NCBI GenBank assembly: GCA_963836425.1
Contig: CAWIJJ010000003.1
Coordinates: 124,001-188,000, forward strand
DNA length: 64,000 nt
Source: CAWIJJ01 sp963836425
GTDB lineage: Bacteria > Acidobacteriota > Terriglobia > Bryobacterales > Bryobacteraceae
Direction of reading: 5' to 3'
Shown here: positions 16,558 to 24,988 of the stretch, piece after piece
Layout of the letters: the number at the start of each line of letters is the position of its first letter
Position numbering within the stretch: position 1 is the stretch's first letter
The notes under the pieces: model-generated
What the model saw: only the letters and a program-made list of their open reading frames with translations
Told to the model about the DNA's origin: nothing
Databases searched by the model: none
Program-made: the position numbers and the translations under genes

Positions 16558-16823
16558 CGCCCGATGGAGTAGTACAGATTATCCGCCAGGCCCTGATGCT
16601 GGCCTTCTGGCTGGCGGCGCCTCTGCTGGCGGTAGGTTTTGTGGCCGGCATCATCATCAGCCTGGTGCAGATCGCCACCTCGATTCAAGACAACGCGGTA
16701 AGTTCCATTCCCCGCCTGGCCGCGTTCCTGGTGGCGATGCTGCTGGCGCTCCCCTGGATGCTGCAGAAGACAATGGCTTACACCAGTGCCCTGCTGGGCG
16801 ACCTGAACCGGTATGCCCGTTAG
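16554..16823 (+). CDS. fliQ: Flagellar export gate protein FliQ
   Basis: This 89-residue protein has two membrane helices (about 15-38 and 52-72). It carries the FliQ motif (FVAGIIISLVQIATSIQD, then LPWMLQ). It surrounds the FliP/FliR core of the type III export gate. The ATG overlaps the fliP stop and the gene overlaps the fliR start by 11 bases. Length is exactly that of the family. Confidence 0.96.
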   Translation: MTPDGVVQIIRQALMLAFWLAAPLLAVGFVAGIIISLVQIATSIQDNAVSSIPRLAAFLVAMLLALPWMLQKTMAYTSALLGDLNRYAR

Positions 16824-17589
16824 TCTCGCGCTGCCGCCGGTTGAAACGCTGTTTTCGTTCCTGCTGGTGCTGGCACGAGTTTCCGGCGCGGTGGTTTTTG
16901 TGCCCCTGCCGGGAATGAAGAGCGCACCCGAGCCGGCCCGCGCGGCGCTGGCGTTCGGGATGACGCTCGCGCTGTTTCCGGGTTGGCCGGCGCTTGCCTC
17001 CGGAGACCTTGCCGGGGGGCGACTGCTGGGGTGGGCCGCCGCCGAGGCGTCGCTCGGCATCGCCATCGGCCTCGCGGTATCGGTGGCGGTGGAGGCATTC
17101 ACGCTGGCGGCGCAGGTACTCGGGCTGCAGGCCGGCTACGCGTATGCTTCCACCATCGATCCCAACAGCGATGCGGATTCCGGCATCCTGCTGGTCTTCG
17201 CGCAACTGGTGGCGGGCATGCTCTTTTTCGCGCTGGGACTCGACCGTGAGGTTCTGCGCCTGTTTGCGGCCAGTCTTCAGAAGATCCCGCCCGGCGCATG
17301 GGTTCCGGGCGCGGCAGTGGGTGATATCGTCATCCGGCTGGCCGGGCTGTTGTTCGCTACCGGCGTCCGGTTGGCGCTCCCGGTGGTCGCCCTGCTGGTG
17401 ATGGTGGATGTAGCCCTGGCCCTGCTCGGCCGGATCAATGCGCAGCTCCAGCTGCTGTCGCTCGCCTTTCCCGCCAAGATGCTGGTCGCGCTGCTGGTGC
17501 TCGCCTGGATCGCGGTTCTGTTTCCCCGTGTCCTGATGCATTCCGGTGTCCAGACGCTGGGGACCATGCGGCGGGCCCTGGGCCTGTGA
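16813..17589 (+). CDS. fliR: Flagellar export gate protein FliR
   Basis: This 258-residue polytopic membrane protein belongs to the FliR family and completes the FliPQR channel. Visible blocks are VFVPLPGMKSAPEPARAALA near the N-terminus, AAQVLGLQAGYAYASTIDPN in the middle and LQLLSLAFPAKMLVALLVLA near the end. About six membrane segments can be traced. It overlaps fliQ and is followed six bases later by flhB. Confidence 0.95.
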   Translation: MPVSLALPPVETLFSFLLVLARVSGAVVFVPLPGMKSAPEPARAALAFGMTLALFPGWPALASGDLAGGRLLGWAAAEASLGIAIGLAVSVAVEAFTLAAQVLGLQAGYAYASTIDPNSDADSGILLVFAQLVAGMLFFALGLDREVLRLFAASLQKIPPGAWVPGAAVGDIVIRLAGLLFATGVRLALPVVALLVMVDVALALLGRINAQLQLLSLAFPAKMLVALLVLAWIAVLFPRVLMHSGVQTLGTMRRALGL

Positions 17590-17595
17590 AACGCC

Positions 17596-18657
17596 ATGTC
17601 GGACCATTCCGGAAAGACCGAAGAACCAACCCAGCGGCGCCTCGAAAAAGCGCGCCGCGAAGGCCAGTTTCCGCAGGCCAAGGAATTTGTTTCGGCGCTG
17701 CAGTTCCTGGTCTTCCTGGGCCTGTTGAGCGCCGGCGGGGCGCACTGGCTGGCCGGATTCCGCCGGACCACGCGCTCTATTCTGGCCTCGAGCTTCAACG
17801 GGGAACTGACGGTGACGGGCCTGACGCACCTCGGATGGCAACTCTTCTGGGCGCACATGCTGCCGCTCGTTGCCGCCGGAATGGCGGTCACCGCGGCCAC
17901 CCTCGGCTTCCGGCTGGCGACCACGCAGTTCGGCATCAGTTTGAAGAAGCTGGCTCCGGATGCACAGCGGTTCGATCCGATCAGGAAGCTCCGCGACCTG
18001 CCCAAGCAGACGATGCCATCGGTTTTGCAGGCGATGGTGTTGCTGCCGCTGTTCCTATGGGCCGTGTACGCCGTCGCCCGCGAGAAGCTGGACCTGGTTT
18101 TGGCTCTGCCGATGGCCAGCGTCGAAAACGGAGTGAATTTCCTGGGCGGTTCGCTGATGGAGCTGTTCTGGAAAGCGTCGGCCGTCTTTCTGATTTTCGG
18201 CGCGATCGACCTGTTCCGTCAGTTGCGGCGGCACAAAAAGGAACTGCGGATGAGCAAACAGGAAATCCGCGACGAGATGAAGGAAATGGAAGGCAATCCG
18301 CAGATGAAGGCGCGGATCCGCCGGCTGCAGCGCGACCGGGCGCGCCGCCAGATGATGAAGGAAGTCCCGACCGCCACCGCGGTGGTCGTGAATCCGACCC
18401 ATTTCGCGGTCGCGATCCGCTACCAGATGGACGGAATGGCGGCTCCGCTGGTGGTGGCGAAGGGCAAGAACTACCTGGCGGCCCGGATCCGACAGAAGGC
18501 GGTGGAGCACGGCGTGCCCATTGTCGAAAACCCGCCGCTGGCGCAGGCGCTCTACAAAAGCGTGGACGTCGGCCAGGAGATTCCGCCGCATCTCTATCGT
18601 GCTGTGGCCGAAATTCTCGCCTACATCTTCAAACTCATGAACGGGAGGCTGCCGTAA
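17596..18657 (+). CDS. flhB: Flagellar export switch protein FlhB
   Basis: FlhB sits beside the FliPQR channel and switches export from hook to filament substrates. The 353-residue protein starts with the family motif EEPTQRRLEKARREGQFPQA. It has four membrane segments and the autocleavage motif NPTH (about 266-269) in VVVNPTHFAVAIRY. The C-terminal cytoplasmic domain (VAKGKNYLAARIRQKAVEHG, PLAQALYKSVDVGQEIP) is complete. FliK, which triggers the switch, is encoded upstream in the same operon. Confidence 0.97.
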   Translation: MSDHSGKTEEPTQRRLEKARREGQFPQAKEFVSALQFLVFLGLLSAGGAHWLAGFRRTTRSILASSFNGELTVTGLTHLGWQLFWAHMLPLVAAGMAVTAATLGFRLATTQFGISLKKLAPDAQRFDPIRKLRDLPKQTMPSVLQAMVLLPLFLWAVYAVAREKLDLVLALPMASVENGVNFLGGSLMELFWKASAVFLIFGAIDLFRQLRRHKKELRMSKQEIRDEMKEMEGNPQMKARIRRLQRDRARRQMMKEVPTATAVVVNPTHFAVAIRYQMDGMAAPLVVAKGKNYLAARIRQKAVEHGVPIVENPPLAQALYKSVDVGQEIPPHLYRAVAEILAYIFKLMNGRLP

Positions 18658-18661
18658 GACC

Positions 18662-20743
18662 ATGACCCCCACCAAGACGCTGCCGCCCGGCGCTTCCAGG
18701 TGGCTGCAGATGCTGCCCCTCGAGATGCTGGGAGAGATGGCCGTGCCGGCGGCCGTGCTGGCCATCGTGATCGCCCTGATCGCGCCGTTGCCCGCGTTTC
18801 TGCTGGACCTCCTGATTGCGGCCGACATTCTGGTATCGGTGACCGTGCTGATGGTGGCCATGTACCTGGTGCGGCCGGTGGAGTTCTCCTCCTTTCCGAC
18901 CACGCTGCTGCTCCTGACCCTGTTCCGACTGGCGCTCAACGTCTCCTCGTCCCGGCTGATCCTGCTCGAGGGCAACACGGGAACATCGGCGGCAGGCGAC
19001 GTCATCGGGGCCTTCGGCAGCTTCGTGGTGGGCGGCAACTACGTCATCGGCGCAGTCATCTTTCTGGTGCTGATCGCGATTCAGTACGTCGTGATCAATC
19101 ACGGAGCGGTGCGCATATCGGAGGTCACGGCGCGCTTCACGCTGGACGCCCTGCCGGGCAAGCAGATGTCGATCGACTCGGACCTGAACGGGGGTCTGAT
19201 CGACGAGGCCGAGGCCAAGCGCCGACGCAAGCAACTGGCAGCGGAGGCCGAGTTTTACGGAGCCATGGACGGAGCCAGTCGCTTCACCCAGCGGGACGCG
19301 GTAGCCAGCATCCTGATTACCGCGATCAACATCATCGCCGGGTTTCTGATCGGCGTGCTGCAACATGGCATGGATTTCCGCAAAGCTCTCGAGACCTATA
19401 CTGTGCTGACGATCGGCGACGGCCTGGTGACGGTGATCCCGGCGTTGATGATCTCGGTTTCCGGGGGCCTGATCGTCACCCGGGCGAGCGCGGACGCCCG
19501 CCTTGGGGCGGAGTTCCAGCGCCAGGTGTTCGGCAGTTCGCAGCCGCTGCTGCTGGGATCGGCGGTGCTCTGTGCGCTGGCACTGCTACCGTCCATGCCG
19601 AAGCTCCCGTTTCTGCTGCTGGGCGGTGGCGCCGGGTTCGCCGGGTATCAGATACGACGGCGGGAACTGAAGGCGTCCACAGCGACGGTGGAAGAGTCCA
19701 AGCCGGCGGCGGCAAAGGAAAACCTGGAGAACCTGATGCGGGTGGAGCCGCTCGCCATCGAGGTCGGCCTGGGGCTGGTCTCGCTGGTGGAGGGGGCGCA
19801 GGAGTCGCCGCTGCTGCGGCGCATTGCTTCCATCCGGCGCCAGCTGGCAACCGATCTCGGTTACCTGCTCCCGCCCGTGCGCGTGACCGACAACCTGTCG
19901 TTGCGCAGCCGCGAATACGTGATTCTGCTGAAGGGCGTGGAGATCTCGCGGTTCGAACTGGTCCCGGGCTGCGAGCTGGCGATTCCGCCTGCCGGAGGGA
20001 TGGCTCCTGTCGAAGGGCAGCCCACGCGCGAACCGGCCTTCGGACTGCAGGCGGTCTGGGTACCGTCCGAACGCGCGGAGAAGGCGCGCAACGCCGGCTA
20101 CACGGTAGTCGATCCGGTCAGCGTGCTCGGCACGCACCTGTCCGAGATGATCCGGCGGCATGCCCACGAGCTGTTCGGCCGGCAGGACGCCAAGCGGCTG
20201 CTGGACCGGGTGGCGGTGGAACACCCCAAAGTGGTGGAGGACCTGGTGCCCAAACTGCTGCCGCTCGCCACCGTGCAGAAGATTTTCCAGAACCTGCTGC
20301 GGGAACGGGTTTCGATCCGCGATGCGGTCTCCATCCTGGAGGCCCTGGGAGAGGCCGCTCCGTCCTCGCGAAACCCGGTGCTGCTGACCGAGTACGTGCG
20401 TCAGACCATCCGCCGGTCGGTGGTCAAGCCGTACCTGAACCGGGCCGGCGACCTGGCGGCGTGGTTTCTCGATCCTTCGATCGAACAGGCCATCGAGTCT
20501 TCCATTCAGCATGGAGAGCAGAACAGCAGCATGGGCCTGGCGCCGCAGGCGCTGCGCGAGCTCCTTAACCGGATTTCGGCGCGCGTGGTGTCTCCCGAAA
20601 GCCCGGCCGTCGCCATCACTTCTTCCGGCGCCCGTTATTTTCTGAGACAGCTGGCCGAGTCTTCGCTGCCCAACCTGGTGTTCCTCGCGCACAGCGAGAT
20701 TCCGGCCGGATTGAGAGTGCAGCCGCTCGGAACGATTCAGTAG
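18662..20743 (+). CDS. flhA: Flagellar export protein FlhA
   Basis: FlhA is the proton-driven export engine in the inner membrane. The 693-residue protein has about eight membrane segments in the first 310 residues. The FHIPEP-type loop region includes SSFPTTLLLLTLFRLALNVS and MSIDSDLNGGLIDEAEAKRR. The C-terminal half (about 340-693) is the cytoplasmic substrate-docking domain. Length matches the family (about 690). It starts four bases after the flhB stop and ends the operon that begins with fliK. Confidence 0.97.
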   Translation: MTPTKTLPPGASRWLQMLPLEMLGEMAVPAAVLAIVIALIAPLPAFLLDLLIAADILVSVTVLMVAMYLVRPVEFSSFPTTLLLLTLFRLALNVSSSRLILLEGNTGTSAAGDVIGAFGSFVVGGNYVIGAVIFLVLIAIQYVVINHGAVRISEVTARFTLDALPGKQMSIDSDLNGGLIDEAEAKRRRKQLAAEAEFYGAMDGASRFTQRDAVASILITAINIIAGFLIGVLQHGMDFRKALETYTVLTIGDGLVTVIPALMISVSGGLIVTRASADARLGAEFQRQVFGSSQPLLLGSAVLCALALLPSMPKLPFLLLGGGAGFAGYQIRRRELKASTATVEESKPAAAKENLENLMRVEPLAIEVGLGLVSLVEGAQESPLLRRIASIRRQLATDLGYLLPPVRVTDNLSLRSREYVILLKGVEISRFELVPGCELAIPPAGGMAPVEGQPTREPAFGLQAVWVPSERAEKARNAGYTVVDPVSVLGTHLSEMIRRHAHELFGRQDAKRLLDRVAVEHPKVVEDLVPKLLPLATVQKIFQNLLRERVSIRDAVSILEALGEAAPSSRNPVLLTEYVRQTIRRSVVKPYLNRAGDLAAWFLDPSIEQAIESSIQHGEQNSSMGLAPQALRELLNRISARVVSPESPAVAITSSGARYFLRQLAESSLPNLVFLAHSEIPAGLRVQPLGTIQ

Positions 20744-20752
20744 TTTCGAAGC

Positions 20753-20780
20753 TACAGAAATCCCGGCTTACCGACGATAG
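20753..20780 (+). promoter_or_regulatory. Candidate sigma-28 promoter for flhF-fliA
   Basis: TACAGAAA, a 12-base spacer and GACGATAG match the sigma-28 consensus at 6 of 8 positions in the -10 box. The layout resembles the putative flgM site. If real, FliA would control its own gene. The remaining leader up to flhF (about 85 bases) contains short GC-rich hairpins but nothing I can name. Confidence 0.4.
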
Positions 20781-20866
20781 ATCCCTCGTGTGCGCAGTTC
20801 ACAGGTGAAGCGCCGCCGGACGGCAGTGCGGAACGTGCGGGGCAGCAAAACCGGAAAGCTCGGGCG

Positions 20867-22024
20867 ATGAAGATCAAGTCCTATTTTTCAGACTCGGTAA
20901 ACAAGGCCATGGCGCAGGCGGCGCAAGAGATGGGGCCCGAAGCCATGTTGCTGAACAGCCACAAGGCCGGCGCCGAACTGCGGCACCTGGGCGAATACGA
21001 AGTGGTTTTCGGGATGGAGGCGGAGGCCGGTCCGGCGCCGGCCGCAGCACATCCCGCGGAAGGGCCGCCGGGCCCCGCGTTCATTCCGCCCCAGGACCGG
21101 CTTTCGATCGAGGTCGGCGAACTCAAGAGGGAACTCGAGGGGATGCGCCGCGCCCTCACCCGCACCGCTTTTTCTCCCGCGCAATGGCAGGGCGCCTCGG
21201 TGGATGTGTGCGATGCCTACGCGGCGCTGACGGCGGGGGAAATGCAGCCGGAACTGGCGCGGGACGTGGTGCAAAGCGCCGGAGCCCGCACCTTGGAGGC
21301 CGAGGCCCCGTCGGGACTGCGCAGGGAAAAGGGCACCCGCTTCCGGCAGGCGCTGGCCGAAGAACTGGAATCGCGGTTCACGGTGGAACCGGCGCTCGGC
21401 CGGGGCGATGCCCGTCCCCGGATTGCGGCCCTGGTGGGACCGCCGGGTTCGGGCAAGACCACGACCCTGGTCAAGCTGGCGGTGAACTTCGGTCTGGCCA
21501 GCCGGCGTCCGGTGATGCTCCTTTCGATGGATACGTACCGGGTCGCCGCCGCCGAGCAGCTCCGTTCTTACGCCATGATCCTCGGCGTCGGCTTCCAGGT
21601 GCTCGAAACCGTGGCCGCGCTGGCGCAGGCGATCGAAGAGAGCCGCGGCAAGGAACTGGTGCTGATCGACACTCCGGGCCTGAGTAGCGGCGACATGGAA
21701 GGGGTCATTCCCCTGGCCCGCTTTCTCACGACGCGCAGCGATATCGACACGCATCTGGTCCTGCCGTGCTCGATGAAGAGCACGGACATGGCGCGGATTT
21801 CGACGGCCTTCGATCCGTTCCGGCCGCAGCGCCTGCTGTTTACCAGGATGGATGAGACCGCCACGTTCGGGCCGGTTCTGGGAGAGGCAGTCCGCAGCGG
21901 GAAGCCGATCTCGTTCTTCGCCACCGGGCAGCGCATTCCGGAAGATCTCGAAACGGCAAGCCAGGCGCGCCTGGTGGAACTGGTGCTGCCCGGAGCGCGC
22001 GTGCGGGGCCGCACGGCGGCATAG
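20867..22024 (+). CDS. flhF: Flagellar SRP-type GTPase FlhF
   Basis: FlhF sets the number and polar placement of flagella. The 385-residue protein begins MKIKSYFSDSVNKAMAQAAQ, the usual FlhF start. It has a middle region (60-180) and then the SRP-type GTPase domain. The P-loop GPPGSGKTTT lies near 191-200, followed by SMDTYRVAAAEQLRSYA and LIDTPGLS. The final helical segment is less conserved. In many bacteria flhG follows flhF; here fliA follows directly, five bases after the stop. Confidence 0.95.
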   Translation: MKIKSYFSDSVNKAMAQAAQEMGPEAMLLNSHKAGAELRHLGEYEVVFGMEAEAGPAPAAAHPAEGPPGPAFIPPQDRLSIEVGELKRELEGMRRALTRTAFSPAQWQGASVDVCDAYAALTAGEMQPELARDVVQSAGARTLEAEAPSGLRREKGTRFRQALAEELESRFTVEPALGRGDARPRIAALVGPPGSGKTTTLVKLAVNFGLASRRPVMLLSMDTYRVAAAEQLRSYAMILGVGFQVLETVAALAQAIEESRGKELVLIDTPGLSSGDMEGVIPLARFLTTRSDIDTHLVLPCSMKSTDMARISTAFDPFRPQRLLFTRMDETATFGPVLGEAVRSGKPISFFATGQRIPEDLETASQARLVELVLPGARVRGRTAA

Positions 22025-22028
22025 GGGG

Positions 22029-22790
22029 ATGAGCATGTACGCCTACGCGCTACCCGGCACCGGCAGGGACCAGGAGCGGGAAACACTGATTCTGGAGCAT
22101 CTGCCGCAGGTCCGGCTGATCGCCCGCCGCATCCAGGAGAGGCTGCCGGAGAACGTCAGCCTGGAAGACCTCATTTCCACCGGGGTCATCGGCCTGATTT
22201 CAGCCATCGACAATTTCGATCCCAGCCACAACGTCAAGCTGAAGACATACGCGGAATACAAGATTCGTGGCGCGATCCTCGACAGCCTCCGGGGGCTCGA
22301 CTGGGCCCCGCGGCAGAAACGGCGGCAGGCTAAGCAGATCGAGGCCGCCATTGCGGTGGCGGAACAGATCCTGCAAAGGTCTCCCACCGAGGAAGAGATC
22401 GCCCACCAGCTCGAGATTTCGCTCGAGGAGTATCACGAATGGCTGGTGGAGATTCGCGGCCTGAACATCGCCAGCCTGGATTACGCAGGGTCGGAAGATG
22501 GCAAAGACCTGTTGCACTATGTCGCGGACACGAGCGACCAGCTTCCGTCCTCGATCCTCGAGCGCTCCGAGCTGGAGCGCGTCATCGCGGAAGGCTTCCG
22601 GCGAATTCCCGAAATCGAGCGCACGGTATTGAGCCTGTACTATCGGGAAGAGTTGACGCTGCGTGAAATCGCCCGCGTGGTGAAGCTGCACGAATCGCGC
22701 ATCTCGCAACTCAAATCGCAGGCCATCCTCCGGCTCCGCAGCTATGTCACCGGGTGCTGGCCGGCTTCGCGAGGCGGTTCGACGGCATGA
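22029..22790 (+). CDS. fliA: Flagellar sigma factor FliA (sigma-28)
   Basis: The 253-residue sigma factor has region 2 (LILEHLPQVRLIARRIQERL, LEDLISTGVIGLISAIDNFD, KLKTYAEYKIRGAILDSLRG), region 3 (RSPTEEEIAHQLEISLEEYH) and region 4 (IERTVLSLYYREELTLREIA, then ESRISQLKSQAILRLR). It directs RNA polymerase to late flagellar promoters, and sites of that type lie upstream of several genes here. The anti-sigma factor FlgM is encoded about 5 kb away. A longer open frame starts inside flhF, but the ATG after the GGGGG stretch is the sensible start. Its stop overlaps the next start (ATGA). Confidence 0.96.
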   Translation: MSMYAYALPGTGRDQERETLILEHLPQVRLIARRIQERLPENVSLEDLISTGVIGLISAIDNFDPSHNVKLKTYAEYKIRGAILDSLRGLDWAPRQKRRQAKQIEAAIAVAEQILQRSPTEEEIAHQLEISLEEYHEWLVEIRGLNIASLDYAGSEDGKDLLHYVADTSDQLPSSILERSELERVIAEGFRRIPEIERTVLSLYYREELTLREIARVVKLHESRISQLKSQAILRLRSYVTGCWPASRGGSTA

Positions 22791-23674
22791 ACGACGAGGC
22801 GAGCAAGGGTATGCGGCTCGATACCAACCCGAATCTCAAATCGGTTCTAGACCGCTGGACCGAAGCGCTGGCCGAGGTATTCGAATCGATGGCAGGCCAG
22901 CGGCCGGAGATCAACTGGCGGGCGGCAACCGGCAACCTTGGCGAAGTGGGAGTCCCCACCGGACCGGGTGCCGAACAGGAGATCCTGTGGTGGGAGCAGC
23001 CTTTCCAGTTCGCGCCCGACACGGTCTTGTGGGTTGCTGCGCCGGGCGCCACCTGGGACTACGCCGGACGTCTGACGCTCCGGGCCGCCGGGCTCGAAGC
23101 GATGGAGCCCGCCGAAATCCAGAGCACCTGGTTCGAACTGCTGGGTCAATCCCTCGGCATCATGGCCCGCAACATCGGCGCTCTGGCGGGCCGCGAGGTG
23201 ACCCTGGCGCCGGGAGTCGAGCGCGCTCCGGATCCGGAGATGAGGGAATGGGCTTCGATTTCCCTGAACTTTCCCGAGGCGGCGCTGGCGCCGGTATTGG
23301 TCGCCATGAGCCCGCAACTGTCGCAAGCCATCGCCCACCCCGCGCCGGTCCAGGAAAACGAGCGTCTGGAGCCGCAACGGGAGGCAGAACCGGCCGTTCA
23401 CCCTGCGCCGTCCTCGCGGACGCTCGACTTGCTGCTGGACGTCGACCTGCCGGTCAGCATTTCGTTTGGTAAGACCAGCCTGCCGCTCAAAGATGTTCTC
23501 AAGCTGACCACCGGATCGATCGTGGAGCTGAACCGCGGCGTGAACGACCACGTAGAGGTGCTGGTGAACCACTGCCTGATAGCACGCGGCGAAGTCGTAG
23601 TGGTGGAAGGCAACTACGGAGTCCGAATTCAGGAAATCGTGCACCGGCAAGAGAGACTGCGGAGCTTCGAATGA
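22787..23674 (+). CDS. FliN/FliY-like protein with C-terminal SpoA domain
   Basis: This 295-residue protein ends in a SpoA domain (LLDVDLPVSISFGKTSLPLK, LKLTTGSIVELNRGVNDHVE, ARGEVVVVEGNYGVRIQEIV) that matches FliN closely. Residues 1-190 form a separate alpha/beta region with no clear CheC motif. Residues 190-215 are a Pro/Glu-rich linker. It is therefore a second FliN-type C-ring protein, comparable in layout to FliY. The call as switch component is strong for the C-terminus only. The gene overlaps fliA by four bases and the next gene by four. Confidence 0.82.
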   Translation: MNDEASKGMRLDTNPNLKSVLDRWTEALAEVFESMAGQRPEINWRAATGNLGEVGVPTGPGAEQEILWWEQPFQFAPDTVLWVAAPGATWDYAGRLTLRAAGLEAMEPAEIQSTWFELLGQSLGIMARNIGALAGREVTLAPGVERAPDPEMREWASISLNFPEAALAPVLVAMSPQLSQAIAHPAPVQENERLEPQREAEPAVHPAPSSRTLDLLLDVDLPVSISFGKTSLPLKDVLKLTTGSIVELNRGVNDHVEVLVNHCLIARGEVVVVEGNYGVRIQEIVHRQERLRSFE

Positions 23675-24090
23675 TCTGGAACTGGATCGCCGGCCGGATG
23701 CCGGAGGCGCAAATGCTCCTCCCGCTGGCTTCGATAGCGGGCGTGGCGATGGCGCTGTTAGCCCTCAGCTTCGCCGTCGTGTTGCGGGCACGGTCGATGG
23801 TGCGGCGCGCCGAACTCCGGGTGGAAGAGGCGGAGAAGAAGTGGCAAGCCCTCTTTGATGGCTGCCGCAGGGAGCTTACTTTGCAGCAGGAGGCGCTGGA
23901 CCGCCAGGCGGCGGAGTGCGCGCTCCAGACGTCGCCTCGCCCCGGAATCAATCTCAGCCGCCGCTCGCAGGCGCTGCGCATGCACCGAAAAGGCGACTCC
24001 CCGGACCAGATCGCCACCGCGCTCCAGATTCCCCGGCAGGAGGTGGAACTGCTTGTGAAGGTACACCGGATCGTGCTCAGCAACCTCTGA
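23671..24090 (+). CDS. Membrane-anchored coiled-coil protein with HTH-like C-terminus
   Basis: The 139-residue protein has one N-terminal membrane helix (about 16-40). A charged coiled-coil-like segment follows (about 44-83, RAELRVEEAEKKWQALFDGC). The C-terminus (about 98-135) looks like a helix-turn-helix (RRSQALRMHRKGDSPDQIAT, then IPRQEVELLVKVHRI). This layout resembles the DUF2802-type proteins found in flagellar loci of other bacteria, but that link is an inference. It closes the flhF-fliA operon and overlaps the preceding stop. Confidence 0.65.
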   Translation: MIWNWIAGRMPEAQMLLPLASIAGVAMALLALSFAVVLRARSMVRRAELRVEEAEKKWQALFDGCRRELTLQQEALDRQAAECALQTSPRPGINLSRRSQALRMHRKGDSPDQIATALQIPRQEVELLVKVHRIVLSNL

Positions 24091-24145
24091 CGTCCGATTT
24101 CGCTGCAATCCCCGGCTTCGCGGTGCCGCATAATGGGGATAGCCT

Positions 24146-24988
24146 ATGACGGTCGAGATAGAGGGTGTCACACTGCACCTGGCTCACCCCGACGAACTGG
24201 TGGTGCAGTGGGTGGGGCAGGACGAGTTGATGCGCCAGTTGCTCGCCGCCTGGATGGTTGTCAACGAGCAGGACCTTCCGATGAACCCCCGGCTTCTCGG
24301 TAAGCCCGGGGTGGGCAAGACCACGCTCGCTTACGCCGCCGGAAAGCGTATGGGGCGCGAGGTCTACATTTTGCAGGCGACGATGGACACCCGGCCGGAA
24401 GACCTGCTGGTCACGCCGGTCATCGAAGGCGCGGGCAGTTTGCGGTACGTCGCATCGCCCGTGGTGACAGCCATGCTGCGCGGCGGCATTGCCATCGTGG
24501 ACGAGGGCAACCGGATGAGTGAGAAGAGCTGGGCCAGCCTGGCCCCGCTGCTCGACAATCGCCGCTATGTGGAATCGATCGTAGCCGGCATCAAGATCAA
24601 GGCGCACCCGCAGTTCCGGCTGGTTGCGACCATGAATGACGACGCCTCCACCTTCGAACTGCCCGAGTACATCCATTCCCGGCTTCAACCGCAGATTTTC
24701 ATCGATTTCCCGGAGCGCGACGAAGAGCTGCACATCCTGCGGGAGAATCTGCCGTTCGCCGAAGAGCGGATTTTGAACTACGTCACCGATTTCCTGCAGA
24801 TGGCGCACGCCGCCGATGAACGCTACACGGTGAGGGACGGCATCAACGTGGCGCGCTTCGCCATCAAGCTCAAGAGCCTGGCCACGCAGCGCACCCACGA
24901 AACCGAAGCCCTCGAAATCGCGGTGGTGCAGGTGCTCGGCGAGGAAGCGTTGCGATATGTCCGAAGAAACCGACCTTCGGCTTCCTGA
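24146..24988 (+). CDS. MoxR-type AAA+ ATPase
   Basis: This 280-residue AAA+ protein has Walker A at 52-60 (GKPGVGKTT), Walker B near 114-120 (GIAIVDE) and a sensor-1 Asn in LVATMNDD. The HSRLQPQIFIDFP segment that follows is typical of MoxR proteins. MoxR ATPases act as chaperones that load cofactors or remodel a partner, usually one encoded next door. The partner here is the 611-residue protein whose start overlaps this gene by 32 bases. No VWA-domain gene, the usual MoxR companion, is adjacent. Membership in the flagellar locus is positional only. Confidence 0.85.
   Translation: MTVEIEGVTLHLAHPDELVVQWVGQDELMRQLLAAWMVVNEQDLPMNPRLLGKPGVGKTTLAYAAGKRMGREVYILQATMDTRPEDLLVTPVIEGAGSLRYVASPVVTAMLRGGIAIVDEGNRMSEKSWASLAPLLDNRRYVESIVAGIKIKAHPQFRLVATMNDDASTFELPEYIHSRLQPQIFIDFPERDEELHILRENLPFAEERILNYVTDFLQMAHAADERYTVRDGINVARFAIKLKSLATQRTHETEALEIAVVQVLGEEALRYVRRNRPSAS

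Noticed and set aside
20781..20866. Possible structured RNA or c-di-GMP riboswitch before flhF
   Set aside because: Some short hairpins can be drawn, but none of the conserved riboswitch motifs is present.
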